Shown here: in pieces, positions 53,002 to 62,134 of the stretch | How the letters are laid out: each line of letters opens with the position of its first letter | How positions within the stretch are numbered: the first letter of the stretch is position 1 | Assembly (NCBI RefSeq): GCF_947331465.1 | Contig: NZ_CAMZOK010000001.1 | Span: 248,001-312,000 of the forward strand | Direction: 5' to 3' | Source of the DNA: Shimia sp. Alg240-R146 | Lineage (GTDB): Bacteria; Pseudomonadota; Alphaproteobacteria; Rhodobacterales; Rhodobacteraceae | Length of the DNA: 64,000 nt | Translations under genes and position numbers: made by a program | The notes under the pieces: model-generated | The model's input: the letters and a program-made list of their open reading frames with translations, nothing else | Told to the model about the DNA's origin: nothing | Database searches by the model: none

Positions 53002-53973
53002 TTAGAGGCGACCGAGCGCGGCGGCCACCCACAGAGCAAAGGAGCTGGCGCGGGATTGGCGGTAGAGTTTTAAATGGCGAAATTCAATCAAGCGTTGAGT
53101 GACCGGCATTTTACGCAATGCGGCGAAAGCGTCCAGCTGCGCATTGGCACGCGGAGTGAGACGCGCGCGGTGGCTCTGAAGGGCGCGGATATTCACGTCG
53201 TTCCAATCTCTGAAATCACCTTGCAGCATGCGCTTTAGGCGCTGGCCTTTGGCCCGCCAGCCGGTGTTGGCGCCGACTTCGTTGTCGGCATGCTGACGGT
53301 AAAGCAACGTCGGCGTGTCATCGTGGTACACATGTCCGCCAGCCCCTGTGATCAGTTGATAGGACCACCAGTCGTGCATCACGACTTCCTCCGCCTCGAG
53401 AGCGGCTTGCATCAACAATCGGGCGCCGACAGGGTTCAAAAGGATGGTGTTGCCAGCGGCAATATTCTGCGCCAGAGCGTTGCGAAAATCAGGCGCGCGG
53501 GGGCGGGCGGTTGACAGTTTGCGCCCGCCAAGCTGCGCATCAACCACCCATGTCCGGCTGCAATAGAGCGCGGGGTCAGTGGAGTCCAAAGTGTTCAGAG
53601 CAGACACGGCAAGCGACAGTTTCTCCGGCAACCAAACGTCATCCTGATCGCAAAACGCCAACCAGCTGTCTGTGGGCAAATGGTTTTGCGCGCGGGCCAC
53701 GAGCGACATGAAATTGGCCGCAGCACCTTTGCCTGGCCCGTCCAGAACCGTCACAGGGTGGTGCTTTGCAAAAGCTTGCAGGATTGCGCGTGTCGTGTCG
53801 CTTGATCCATCGTCGCTGACCAAAAGAGACCAAGACCCGTGGGTTTGCGCCGCGAGGCTGTCGAGTTGTTCCTGCAGACACTCAGCCCCGTTGTAGACGG
53901 CCATCAGGATGCCAACGTGCGGCGTGGTCGGCTGCGATGGATCACGAACCGAAGGATCAGAGGTAACGGACAT
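53002..53973 (-). CDS. Glycosyltransferase family 2 protein (rhamnosyltransferase-like)
   Basis: 323 residues. GT-A fold: VGILMAVYNGAECLQEQLDS near residue 20, LLVSDDGSSDTTRAIL, then FCDQDDVWLPEKLSLAV (the DxD-like metal site) and HDWWSYQLITGAGG. These blocks are typical of family 2 enzymes annotated as rhamnosyltransferases, which would fit the dTDP-rhamnose genes in the window, although they lie 38 kb away. Cytosolic, possibly membrane-associated. Confidence 0.88.
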   Translation of the reverse strand: MSVTSDPSVRDPSQPTTPHVGILMAVYNGAECLQEQLDSLAAQTHGSWSLLVSDDGSSDTTRAILQAFAKHHPVTVLDGPGKGAAANFMSLVARAQNHLPTDSWLAFCDQDDVWLPEKLSLAVSALNTLDSTDPALYCSRTWVVDAQLGGRKLSTARPRAPDFRNALAQNIAAGNTILLNPVGARLLMQAALEAEEVVMHDWWSYQLITGAGGHVYHDDTPTLLYRQHADNEVGANTGWRAKGQRLKRMLQGDFRDWNDVNIRALQSHRARLTPRANAQLDAFAALRKMPVTQRLIEFRHLKLYRQSRASSFALWVAAALGRL

Positions 53974-54168
53974 AAGTGGCCACCAAACTAGAGACTGTCC
54001 CTGTGGGGTAAAACAGTGTGGCCGACCCGTCCAGCCCTGCGATGTCCGTTTGGCGGGGTTTTGCGGTCGGGCAACACCCGTCGCACGGCCTGCGTACGGT
54101 GGCTTTAGCAGGTGTAGAGAAAGGGGCGGCAGATTTTGTGGTCACCGCAGCAACACACAGGACACCTG

Positions 54169-55263
54169 ATGTCGGACCGATCTCCCAATTTGGACATGCC
54201 CTATTTGATGCCATCGCAGGCACAGAAACATGTCACCCATAACGAGGCGTTGCAGGTTTTGGACGCCATTGTGCAACTGACTGTGCGCGCGTTTGACGCC
54301 ACGACCCCGCCTTCGGCGCCGGAGGCGGGCGACCGCTATGCGCTGGGCAGTGGAGCGACCGGTGACTGGGCTGGGCAGGACGGCTTGCTGGCGCATTGGG
54401 AGGGCACAGGCTGGATGTTTATCTCGCCGCAGTCCGGTTGGCGTGCCTGGGGGCAAGACAACTCCGAATTGCGGGTCTATGGCAGCGGTGGATGGGAGGT
54501 CCCATCGCCCACGATTTTTGGCGTAAACACCAGTGCGGACGAAACCAACCGGTTGTCGGTGTCGTCGCCCGCGACCTTGCTGACCAACGAAGGCAACGGC
54601 CACCAGCTAAAAATAAACAAGGCTGATAGGTCGGACACCGCATCTTTGCTTTTTCAGACAAACTGGACCGGCCACGCGGAAATGGGTCTTTCGGGGAATG
54701 ACGACTGGTCCATCAAAGTGTCCGCCGATGGCAGCAATTGGGCCGAAGCGCTCCGCGTTGACAGTGCAACCGGTCTGGTGTCAGGCGCCGCCGTTCAGAT
54801 GGATGGCACAGATCACACGCCCGGACGGTTGATGCGGGCGGACTATGGCTATGGGCCAGGAAATCTGGTGGGACCAGTTAGCCAAATCGGTAATGTCCCT
54901 ACAGGCGCAGCGATCGAGCGGGGCAGCACTGCCGACGGGGACTATGTCAAATTCGCTGATGGCACGCTGGAGTGTTGGGCTACAGTGTCCCTGGCCTTTG
55001 CGGCCAATTCCCGATTGACGGTAACTTGGGATTTTCCCGTCGGTTTCGTCGCTCAGCCAATTGTGTCAGGCAGTGTTAATGCCACTTCGTTCAAGGACCA
55101 TGCGACCCCGAATATCGCGGAGATCGGCGCGCTTGTGTTTGATCCCATTGGTGTTGGACCGTCTTCTATGCGGGTGGTGCTGTACCGGCTGAGCGGTACG
55201 ACTAGTTTTGACCCTGCGGATTCCACCGAGGCCTATGTGCGGGCAATTGGTCGGTGGTATTAA
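54169..55263 (+). CDS. DUF2793 domain protein
   Basis: 364 residues from ATG 54169 (AGGA 6 bases upstream). The N-terminal ~110 residues are DUF2793: LDMPYLMPSQAQKHVTHNEA, LQVLDAIVQLTVRAFDATTP, GDRYALGSGATGDWAG and the WEGTGWMFISPQSGWRAW block. The domain is common in Rhodobacteraceae, often near gene-transfer-agent or phage tail genes, and is thought structural. The C-terminal part is beta-rich and fibre-like (GTLECWATVSLAFAANSRLT). No phage genes are adjacent, so a surface or appendage role is possible. Confidence 0.8.
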   Translation: MSDRSPNLDMPYLMPSQAQKHVTHNEALQVLDAIVQLTVRAFDATTPPSAPEAGDRYALGSGATGDWAGQDGLLAHWEGTGWMFISPQSGWRAWGQDNSELRVYGSGGWEVPSPTIFGVNTSADETNRLSVSSPATLLTNEGNGHQLKINKADRSDTASLLFQTNWTGHAEMGLSGNDDWSIKVSADGSNWAEALRVDSATGLVSGAAVQMDGTDHTPGRLMRADYGYGPGNLVGPVSQIGNVPTGAAIERGSTADGDYVKFADGTLECWATVSLAFAANSRLTVTWDFPVGFVAQPIVSGSVNATSFKDHATPNIAEIGALVFDPIGVGPSSMRVVLYRLSGTTSFDPADSTEAYVRAIGRWY

Positions 55264-55294
55264 AGGACTTCCGCACCAAACGGCGCGGCCGAAA

Positions 55295-56461
55295 TCAATC
55301 CGACCCAAAAATGTCGCGGGTGAAAATCTTGTCCGCGACATCGTCCAGATCCGCTGAGGCCCGGTTGGCGATGATCACGTCAGCCTCGGCCTTGAACGCG
55401 TCCAGATCGCGGAATACACGCGAGTGAAAAAACTCATCACCTTCAAACGCCGGCTCATAGACAATCACTTCGATGCCCTTGGCTTTGATCCGTTTCATGA
55501 TGCCCTGAATGGAGCTTTGCCGGAAATTGTCTGATCCTGCCTTCATCACCAGCCGGTGCACGCCCACCACGTTGGGCCGCCGTGCGATGATGCTGTCGGC
55601 AATGAAATCCTTGCGCGTGCGGTTGGCGTCCACGACTGCGCGGATCAGGTTCTGCGGCACTTCGGAATAATTGGCCAGCAACTGCTTGCTGTCTTTGGGA
55701 AGACAATAGCCGCCATAGCCGAAAGATGGGTTGTTGTAATGATGACCGATGCGCGGATCATGCCCGACACCTTCGATGATCTGGCGGCTGTCCATGCCAA
55801 GCGCCAGCGCATAGCTGTCCAACTCGTTGAAATAGGCGACCCGCATGGCAAGGTAGGTGTTGGCGAACAGTTTGATTGCTTCGGCTTCGTCTGAGCCGGT
55901 GAACAGAACCGGCACGTCCTGATCCAGCGCACCCTGTCGGAGCAGGCCAGCAAAGGTTTTGCCCGCATCGGTGTCTGAGCCGACGATAATGCGCGAGGGG
56001 TGCAGGTTGTCGTGAAGCGCGCGACCTTCGCGCAGGAATTCCGGGCTGAACACCACGCGATTGGTGTTCATTTCCGCGTTCACACGTTTGGTAAAGCCCA
56101 CCGGAATGGTCGATTTAACAACGATCAGCGCCCTGTTATTGACCGAAAGCACATCACGTATCACCGCCTCGACTGAGGAGGTGTCAAAGAAATTGGTGTT
56201 CGGATCATAGTTGGTCGGGGTGGCCACAACCACAAAATCGGCGCCGTCGAACGCCGCATGTGCGTCTGTTGTTGCTGTCAGATCCAGCGTTTTTTCGGCC
56301 AAATACTGTTCGATCTCCGGGTCTTCGATCGGCGATTGGCGCGCGTTCAGTTGTGCGACACGATCTTCAGAGATGTCGACCGCCATAACAGTGTTATTCT
56401 GAGCCAGAAGAATGGCGTTTGAAAGCCCGACATAGCCAATACCGACAACTGCGATTTTCAT
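55295..56461 (-). CDS. ugd: UDP-glucose 6-dehydrogenase
   Basis: 388 residues from ATG 56461; the longer frame adds unrelated sequence. [20 protein letters not shown] is the NAD site, [10 protein letters not shown] and KSTIPVGFT follow, and the catalytic cysteine is in [15 protein letters not shown]. It oxidises UDP-glucose to UDP-glucuronate, a donor for acidic capsules. Shorter members of the family of about 390 residues are typical of capsule loci. It is convergent with the DUF2793 gene. Confidence 0.95.
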   Translation of the reverse strand: MKIAVVGIGYVGLSNAILLAQNNTVMAVDISEDRVAQLNARQSPIEDPEIEQYLAEKTLDLTATTDAHAAFDGADFVVVATPTNYDPNTNFFDTSSVEAVIRDVLSVNNRALIVVKSTIPVGFTKRVNAEMNTNRVVFSPEFLREGRALHDNLHPSRIIVGSDTDAGKTFAGLLRQGALDQDVPVLFTGSDEAEAIKLFANTYLAMRVAYFNELDSYALALGMDSRQIIEGVGHDPRIGHHYNNPSFGYGGYCLPKDSKQLLANYSEVPQNLIRAVVDANRTRKDFIADSIIARRPNVVGVHRLVMKAGSDNFRQSSIQGIMKRIKAKGIEVIVYEPAFEGDEFFHSRVFRDLDAFKAEADVIIANRASADLDDVADKIFTRDIFGSD

Positions 56462-56578
56462 GAACTGATGCGCCTGTTTTAAAGTGCTTTGGCCACAAAT
56501 GCCATGAAGCAGGGCTTTGCACAAGCGAGACAGTTCTCAGCTCGGCAACCATCAAAATTCACCCACCGACCCGGTAAG

Positions 56579-56860
56579 TCAGCCCAACAATTTGCCCAGT
56601 TTCATAGCAACGCTCATGTCGCCCGAAACCTTGAGTTTACCTGTCATGACGCCGGTCATGGGATTGAGCTTACCGGTCAACAATTTGACCAGATTGTCCT
56701 GGGTGATCTTGATTGTGCAGTCGGTGTCGCGGTCTTGTTGCGACGCCGTGCCGTCGGCCAAAACCACGACTCCCTCGTTGCCACAATCAAACTTCAGAGA
56801 TCCGTCAAAAGCCTTGGATTGCAGTTCTTTCTGCATCCGTTCGACAACCTGTTCCAGCAT
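56579..56860 (-). CDS. SCP2 sterol-binding domain protein
   Basis: 93 residues from ATG 56860 (GAGGA 8 bases upstream). One SCP2 domain: LKFDCGNEGVVVLADGTASQ, CTIKITQDNLVKLLTGKLNP and the ending TGKLKVSGDMSVAMKLGKLL. Stand-alone SCP2 proteins in alphaproteobacteria are thought to bind lipids or acyl groups; the ligand is not known. Complete and of usual length. Confidence 0.9.
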   Translation of the reverse strand: MLEQVVERMQKELQSKAFDGSLKFDCGNEGVVVLADGTASQQDRDTDCTIKITQDNLVKLLTGKLNPMTGVMTGKLKVSGDMSVAMKLGKLLG

Positions 56861-57060
56861 GAACTCTATCCTCAAAACCTGTGGTGATGCAGCCGTGGCA
56901 GGCGTTGGATAGTTAGGCAAGCGTGACGTTTCGGAACCATTAATTGGCGTTCTCGGAAAGTGATACCCACATGCGTCAGGAGTTGCGGGACGCAAGGGAC
57001 AAAAGCGGTGACCGGACTGCTCTGCAGCTTGAAGTTATAGAGGTGATGTGCGGGAAGAGA

Positions 57061-57147
57061 TGGTGCCCAGAAGAGGACTCGAACCTCCACGTCCATACGG
57101 ACACTAGCACCTGAAGCTAGCGCGTCTACCAATTCCGCCATCTGGGC
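57061..57147 (-). tRNA. tRNA-Leu (anticodon CAG)
   Basis: Read on the minus strand: acceptor GCCCAGA...TCTGGGC, discriminator A, encoded CCA at 57063-57061. The anticodon stem GCTAGC-TTCAGGT-GCTAGT shows CAG at 34-36, the long variable arm (GTCCGTATGGAC) is class II as in leucine tRNAs, and the T-loop is GGTTCGAGTCC. Confidence 0.96.
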
Positions 57148-57366
57148 ACGGGTTGGTGAAGCAGGCATTTAGTCCTGTGGGCGAGGGGTGTCAACGCGAT
57201 TCGATGGAAATTCGCAAATTTGTTCACCCTCTAAGTGCCGGTCAAACGTATAGGTACAAAGTCGCGATGGAAAACCTGGGGTTTCATGTCGCGGTTTGGC
57301 CTTGCGACTTGTTCCGGAGCGCGCGGGGGGCTATTGCATCAGGCACGACACCAGCGGAGGCGAGCC

Positions 57367-58344
57367 ATGTCGAAACTTGTCACTATTTACGGCGGGTCCG
57401 GATTTGTCGGACGTCACATAGCCCAACGTATGGCCAAAGAAGGCTGGCGGGTACGGGTTGCGGTGCGCCGCCCAAATGAAGCGATGTTCGTAAAGCCTTA
57501 CGGGTCGGTCGGGCAAGTGGAGCCGGTTTTTTGCAACATTCGTGACGATGCCTCGGTGGCGGGCGTGATGGCTGGTGCAGATGCAGTTGTGAATTGCGTT
57601 GGCATACTGTCAGACCGAGGTAAGAACACTTTTGACTCGGTTCAGCACGAAGGCGCCGAGCGCATCGCGCGTATTGCGGCAGAGCAAGGTGTGGCGACGA
57701 TGGTGCATCTGTCAGCCATTGCTGACACAGAGACGGAAAGCGATTACGCAACCTCAAAGGCGCTGGGCGAAGAGGGCGTTTTGCAGAACATGCCCAACGC
57801 GATGATTTTGCGGCCTTCTGTGATCTTTGGGCAGGATGACGGGTTCTTTAACCGGTTCGCGTCGATGTCGCGCATGGGTCCAGTTTTGCCGATCATCGGT
57901 GGCGATACGAAATTCCAGCCGGTGTTTGTGGATGATGTGGCGCAGGCCGCTGTCAAAGGTGTGCTTGGTCAGGCCGAGGGCGTTTATGAACTTGGCGGGC
58001 CGGAAACGAAAACTCTGCGCGGTTGGATCGATGAGATGCTTGCGGTGGTGCAACGCCGGCGCGCTGTGGTGAACCTGCCGTTCTGGATGGGCAATCTAAT
58101 GGCCTTTGGCTTTGGTGCGTTGCAGATAGTGACCTTTGGTTTGGTGCACAATTCGGTGCTGACAAAAGATCAGGTCAAATTGCTACGCGTCGACAACGTC
58201 GTGGCAGATGGCGCCAAAGGGTTTGATGACCTAGGCATTCGTCCGCTGGCCCCTGAGACAATTATGCCTGACTATTTGTGGCGCTACCGCCCGTCCGGTC
58301 AGTATGACGCCATCAAAGATTCAGCGCGCAACTTGAAGATCTGA
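57367..58344 (+). CDS. NDUFA9-like NAD(P)-binding protein (complex I-associated SDR family)
   Basis: 325 residues from ATG 57367, with GGAGG 6 bases upstream. Atypical extended SDR: VTIYGGSGFVGRHIAQRMAK binds the nucleotide, then DAVVNCVGILSDRG, HLSAIADTETESDYATSKAL (YxxSK) and RPSVIFGQDDGFFNRFAS, the pattern of the complex I NDUFA9 subunit family. The bacterial members' role is not settled. A bidirectional terminator separates it from uppP. Confidence 0.9.
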   Translation: MSKLVTIYGGSGFVGRHIAQRMAKEGWRVRVAVRRPNEAMFVKPYGSVGQVEPVFCNIRDDASVAGVMAGADAVVNCVGILSDRGKNTFDSVQHEGAERIARIAAEQGVATMVHLSAIADTETESDYATSKALGEEGVLQNMPNAMILRPSVIFGQDDGFFNRFASMSRMGPVLPIIGGDTKFQPVFVDDVAQAAVKGVLGQAEGVYELGGPETKTLRGWIDEMLAVVQRRRAVVNLPFWMGNLMAFGFGALQIVTFGLVHNSVLTKDQVKLLRVDNVVADGAKGFDDLGIRPLAPETIMPDYLWRYRPSGQYDAIKDSARNLKI

Positions 58345-58364
58345 GCGGGACTGAAAAGACTTTC

Positions 58365-58393
58365 AAAGGCGGGTCCAGGTGGCCCGCCTTTTT
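58365..58393. terminator. Bidirectional terminator between the NDUFA9-like gene and uppP
   Basis: AAAGGCGGGTCC and GGCCCGCCTTTTT arms around AGGT, between convergent stops. Confidence 0.88.
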
Positions 58394-58395
58394 CG

Positions 58396-59205
58396 TCAGC
58401 TGTAAGCAAAAAGGAGCAGCACCGCGCCAAGAATGACGCGGTAGATGACGTAGGGTGTGAAGCTGACGGATTTCAGCAGGCGCATCATCAAGGCCAGTGC
58501 GAGCAGGGCCGCAAAGAAAGAAAATACGGCGGCCAGAGCCATGTCGCGCAGCATGGCGACATCTGCTTGGGCTGCGACGTCCAGACCGAGCAAGGTGCCG
58601 CTGGCAAATATGGTCGGGATCGACATCAGCATGGCAATCTTGGCGGCATCGGAGCGCTTATAACCAAGAAACCGCGCACCGGTGATCGTTATGCCGGAGC
58701 GGGAGGTGCCGGGGATCAGAGCAACGGCCTGCCAGACACCCAGTAGCCAAGCGTCTTTGGTGGACCAGTCCGCTTCAGATTTTGTGCTGGGGCCTTTTTG
58801 GTCAGCCCACCAGAGCACAAGACCGAAACCTAACATCGTCCAGCCAATCAGGGCGACAGACCGCATAGCGTCGTTGAGACCTGTGACCTTTAGGAAAAGC
58901 CCTGCGATTATCACTGGGATTGTTGCAACGATCAGCAGATAGGCGAGCTTACTGCCGGGCGTGTCGCGCTTTCCGGTCAGGGCGCGTGGTAGGCCAAGGA
59001 TGGCAAGGCGGACGTCGGACCAGAAATAGAGGATCACTGCGCCCAATGTGCCTACGTGGGCCGCGACGTCTATGGCAAGTCCCTGATCGTCTAGTCCAAC
59101 CAGATTCGGCAGCAAAATCAGATGGCCCGAGGAGCTTACCGGAAGAAATTCCGTGATGCCTTGGATGACGGCGACCAAAAGAATGTGAAAGACTGGCATG
59201 GTCAT
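58396..59205 (-). CDS. uppP: Undecaprenyl-diphosphatase
   Basis: 269 residues from ATG 59205 (AAGGA 5 bases upstream). BacA/UppP family, about eight membrane spans. Both signatures are present: VAVIQGITEFLPVSSSGHLI near residue 12 and ALIPGTSRSGITITGARFLG near 175. It recycles undecaprenyl pyrophosphate for cell-wall and polysaccharide synthesis, which fits the two undecaprenyl-phosphate sugar transferases in the window. Divergent from gltD. Confidence 0.95.
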   Translation of the reverse strand: MTMPVFHILLVAVIQGITEFLPVSSSGHLILLPNLVGLDDQGLAIDVAAHVGTLGAVILYFWSDVRLAILGLPRALTGKRDTPGSKLAYLLIVATIPVIIAGLFLKVTGLNDAMRSVALIGWTMLGFGLVLWWADQKGPSTKSEADWSTKDAWLLGVWQAVALIPGTSRSGITITGARFLGYKRSDAAKIAMLMSIPTIFASGTLLGLDVAAQADVAMLRDMALAAVFSFFAALLALALMMRLLKSVSFTPYVIYRVILGAVLLLFAYS

Positions 59206-59309
59206 CGGGTTCCTTGCATTGACACACAACGTATAAGTGCCCAATTTTTCAAAGGAAATATGCATTTTAGATCCGACTCGGACCTAAAAAACCGGCCTGA
59301 TCACTAAAA

Positions 59310-59339
59310 TTGACCCCATGCCACACAAAAAACTGATAT
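59310..59339 (+). promoter_or_regulatory. Possible promoter for gltD
   Basis: TTGACC (59310-59315), 18 bases, TGATAT (59334-59339), in an AT-rich stretch 80 bases before the gltD start. The palindrome at 59344-59358 would sit at or just after the start of transcription. Confidence 0.45.
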
Positions 59340-59343
59340 ATAG

Positions 59344-59358
59344 GTCAGTATGACTGAC
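59344..59358. promoter_or_regulatory. Perfect palindrome upstream of gltD
   Basis: GTCAGT-ATG-ACTGAC, six-base arms with a three-base centre. Placed right after the -10 of the candidate gltD promoter, where a repressor would block initiation. The binding protein is unknown. Confidence 0.45.
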
Positions 59359-59419
59359 TTTTATATCCTTTCCGAACTCTTTACAGACACATTCTGACGG
59401 AAAAGTAGGAGGCAGCGAC

Positions 59420-60856
59420 GTGGCTAAGCAACCGATGTTGAAATTTGTATCTGTGGAACGTGACATGCCGGTGAAGCGGGATGCCAGTGTGCGCAAAGAA
59501 GATTTCAATGAAATCTATGCGGAGTTCGCCAAGGCCAAGGCCGAGGAGCAGTCAAGCCGGTGCAGCCAATGTGGTGTGCCGTATTGCCAGAGCCATTGCC
59601 CGTTGCACAACAATATCCCTGATTGGCTGCGCCTGACGGCGACGGGTCGGTTGGAAGAAGCTTATGCCGTTAGCCAAGCCACCAACACGTTCCCGGAAAT
59701 CTGTGGCCGTATCTGCCCGCAGGACCGTCTGTGTGAAGGCAACTGTGTGATTGAACAGTCCGGCCACGGCACTGTGACCATCGGATCGGTGGAGAAATAC
59801 ATCACCGATACCGCGTGGGAAAAGGGGTGGGTCAAACCCGCGTCTCCGAGCCAGGAGCGTACGGAAAGCGTGGGCATTATCGGGGCGGGTCCCGGTGGTC
59901 TTGCCGCTGCAGATCGCCTGCGCCGCGCGGGTATTCAGGTGACAATATATGACCGCTATGACCGCGCTGGCGGCTTGCTGACCTATGGCATTCCCGGATT
60001 CAAGTTGGAGAAAGAAGTGGTCATGCGCCGCAACCAGTTGCTGGCAGACGGTGGTGTGACCTTCAAGATGAACTGCGAAGTTGGCAAGGACATCTCCTTT
60101 GCCGATATTCGCGCTGCACATAACGCGGTGATCATCGCAACGGGTGTCTACAAAAGCCGTGATTTGCAGGGGCCGGGCGCCGGTGCCAAGGGCATCGTGA
60201 AGGCGATTGATTATCTGACTGCGTCCAACCGTCAGGACTTTGGCGACAGCGTACCGGAGATCGAAAGCGGTGAGCTGAATGCAGAAGGCAAGAAGGTCGT
60301 TGTGATCGGTGGCGGCGACACTGCGATGGATTGTGTGCGCACCGCGATCCGTCAGGGTGCCGACAGCGTGAAATGCCTGTATCGCCGCGACAAGGCCAAC
60401 ATGCCCGGCTCGCAGCGTGAAACACAGAATGCCGAAGAAGAAGGCGTGGAATTTGTCTGGCTGAGCGCGCCAAAAGGGTTCACCGGCGGCGACACAGTCG
60501 AAGGTGTGATGGTGCAGAAGATGCGGTTGGGTCAGCCCGACGCGTCGGGCCGTCAAAGCCCCGAAGTGATCGAAGGCGCGGACTATGTCGAAAAGGCCGA
60601 TCTGGTGATCAAAGCGCTAGGCTTTTCCCCTGAAGATCTGCCGACCCTGTGGGACGCACCTGAGCTGGAAGTGACCCGTTGGGGCACTGTAAAGGCGCAG
60701 TTCACCACGGGTGCGACTGACCTTGAGGGCGTTTATGCGGTGGGCGACATCGTGCGCGGCGCGTCGCTTGTGGTTTGGGCCATCAAAGACGGTCGCGATT
60801 GCGCAGATGCGATTGTTGAAAAGCTTGGCGTGCCGACAGCTGTGGCCGCCGAATAA
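59420..60856 (+). CDS. gltD: Glutamate synthase (NADPH) small subunit
   Basis: 478 residues. The start is GTG with AGGAGG 7 bases upstream. Cysteine clusters for 4Fe-4S centres (CSQCGVPYCQSHC and CGRICPQDRLCEGNC) lie in the first ~115 residues; the FAD site is IIGAGPGGLAAADRLRRAG and the NADPH site VVIGGGDTAMDCVRTAIRQ, with AVGDIVRGASLVVWAI near the end. It feeds electrons to GltB in ammonia assimilation. gltB lies 1.3 kb downstream, with two other genes between. Confidence 0.97.
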   Translation: MAKQPMLKFVSVERDMPVKRDASVRKEDFNEIYAEFAKAKAEEQSSRCSQCGVPYCQSHCPLHNNIPDWLRLTATGRLEEAYAVSQATNTFPEICGRICPQDRLCEGNCVIEQSGHGTVTIGSVEKYITDTAWEKGWVKPASPSQERTESVGIIGAGPGGLAAADRLRRAGIQVTIYDRYDRAGGLLTYGIPGFKLEKEVVMRRNQLLADGGVTFKMNCEVGKDISFADIRAAHNAVIIATGVYKSRDLQGPGAGAKGIVKAIDYLTASNRQDFGDSVPEIESGELNAEGKKVVVIGGGDTAMDCVRTAIRQGADSVKCLYRRDKANMPGSQRETQNAEEEGVEFVWLSAPKGFTGGDTVEGVMVQKMRLGQPDASGRQSPEVIEGADYVEKADLVIKALGFSPEDLPTLWDAPELEVTRWGTVKAQFTTGATDLEGVYAVGDIVRGASLVVWAIKDGRDCADAIVEKLGVPTAVAAE

Positions 60857-60864
60857 GGCAATCG

Positions 60865-60908
60865 GCATCGCGTCGGTAATTCGTCGGTATCGCGACGGTG
60901 CCGATGCT
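60865..60908 (+). repeat. 11-bp tandem array, copy 3
   Basis: Units GCATCGCGTCG (60865-60875), GTAATTCGTCG (60876-60886) and GTATCGCGACG (60887-60897), then GTGCCGATGCT. It starts 8 bases after the gltD stop and ends about 58 bases before the next gene. This is the best preserved of the three arrays together with 10753. Confidence 0.7.
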
Positions 60909-60966
60909 TGCCCCCAAAACACGAAACGTCAGAACATCTGACCAAGATGATGAAAAGGTAAACGAC

Positions 60967-61407
60967 ATGGTAACCCGGAACGGACATTGCATGTGTGGCG
61001 CGGTGAATTTCACCGCGACCGGCGTGTCGTCCGAATTCGGGGCCTGCTACTGCGACATGTGCCGCCGTTGGAATGGCGACCGTTTTGTTGGGGTGCATGT
61101 GCCGTTTGGCGCAATGCAGATCGACGGCGCGGACCAGATCACCACCCACAAAAGTTCGGATTGGGCGGAGCGGTCGTTTTGCAAAAACTGCGGATCGAAC
61201 CTTTGGTATCGCCTGACCGATGGGCCGGATGCGGGAAATTATTCTGTGGCGCTGGGTCTGATTGATGATGTGACCGGCATGACGCTGGCGCGAGAGTTCT
61301 TTGTGGACCGCAAGGATTGTTTGTTCGACCTGCCGGAAGGGCGGATCCAGATGACCACCGCGGACATCCACGCGAAATACGGATTGTCAGAGGAGGCGTC
61401 CAAATGA
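60967..61407 (+). CDS. GFA-family zinc protein (CENP-V/GFA domain)
   Basis: 146 residues from ATG 60967. Cysteines typical of the GFA domain: GHCMCGAVNF, CYCDMCRRW and FCKNCGSNLWYR, which should hold structural and catalytic zinc. The family was named from a formaldehyde-glutathione adduct enzyme, but most members have no proven reaction. The stop overlaps the next gene as ATGA, so the two are coupled. Confidence 0.88.
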   Translation: MVTRNGHCMCGAVNFTATGVSSEFGACYCDMCRRWNGDRFVGVHVPFGAMQIDGADQITTHKSSDWAERSFCKNCGSNLWYRLTDGPDAGNYSVALGLIDDVTGMTLAREFFVDRKDCLFDLPEGRIQMTTADIHAKYGLSEEASK

Positions 61408-62054
61408 TGCGGATTGTTGGAGTTTTGGTCCTGATGGCGGGGCCAGTGACGGCGCAGACCGTTCCGGTACCAGAGAGTTGTGAGGCCTTTGCGACGGTCC
61501 ATAAGGACAGTTGTGTTGCGACGTCCTATCTGCGGTGTGGCGATCAGGTGGATGCCGTGTCTTACATGTCTGGCAAATTGACGGACACGCACAGCTTTGG
61601 CCCGGATTGGGATATGGTTGCGTATTTTGCCGATGATGGCCGGATGCAGGTCGAAGCAGAAGCCGGCAGCGCGCCTGAGGCGTCGTTGACCACGGCATTT
61701 GAGACCGGTGAAAGCGTCGGTGAACGTCCGGTGATCATGACCGGAAGTGTGTTGGCGGGCAGCGCAATCGATGTGCAAAGCAAGCTGGCCTTTGGGGATG
61801 AAACCACCGAGATCAGCGGCACCACGTTTCGCATTGGCACGCTCACGCGGGTGATGACTGTGCGCAAGAACGGTGTGCGGTCGCAATATGACTTTGAGGT
61901 CTTCGCCAGCGAAGACAAATCCCTGTTCATCGAGGGATCGGCAGATGTGGACCTGTTTGGGCGCAAGAGCCGCCTGGAATGGACGCCCCGCAAGATTTCT
62001 TATCCCGGTGAGGCAGGTTTTCTGGCCACCACAAGTGACATTGCCTGCGATTGA
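61404..62054 (+). CDS. Small exported protein between gltD and gltB
   Basis: 216 residues with a signal peptide (MRIVGVLVLMAGPVTAQ). The mature part has paired cysteines (SCEAF, SCVATSYLRCG, DIACD) and beta-rich segments (FRIGTLTRVMTVRKNGVRSQ). No family recognised. ATGA overlap with the GFA gene and position before gltB suggest co-expression, but nothing links it to nitrogen metabolism. Probably periplasmic. Confidence 0.75.
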   Translation: MMRIVGVLVLMAGPVTAQTVPVPESCEAFATVHKDSCVATSYLRCGDQVDAVSYMSGKLTDTHSFGPDWDMVAYFADDGRMQVEAEAGSAPEASLTTAFETGESVGERPVIMTGSVLAGSAIDVQSKLAFGDETTEISGTTFRIGTLTRVMTVRKNGVRSQYDFEVFASEDKSLFIEGSADVDLFGRKSRLEWTPRKISYPGEAGFLATTSDIACD

Positions 62055-62134
62055 GCAGGCCCCGATTAGAGACAAATCCAAAAGGCAGCGGTGGCTGAAA
62101 ACGCCACCCACCAAAGGAACGAAGGAGAGCCCCA

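Noticed and set aside
54018..54168. Small gene ahead of the DUF2793 gene
   Set aside because: The frame lacks a ribosome binding site and runs out of frame into the DUF2793 gene; no recognisable features.
54169..55263. Prophage or gene-transfer-agent remnant
   Set aside because: Only a DUF2793 protein is present; no portal, terminase, capsid or tail genes lie nearby.
59552..60556. 334-codon frame opposite gltD
   Set aside because: Antisense to a gene with all GltD motifs and a strong ribosome binding site.
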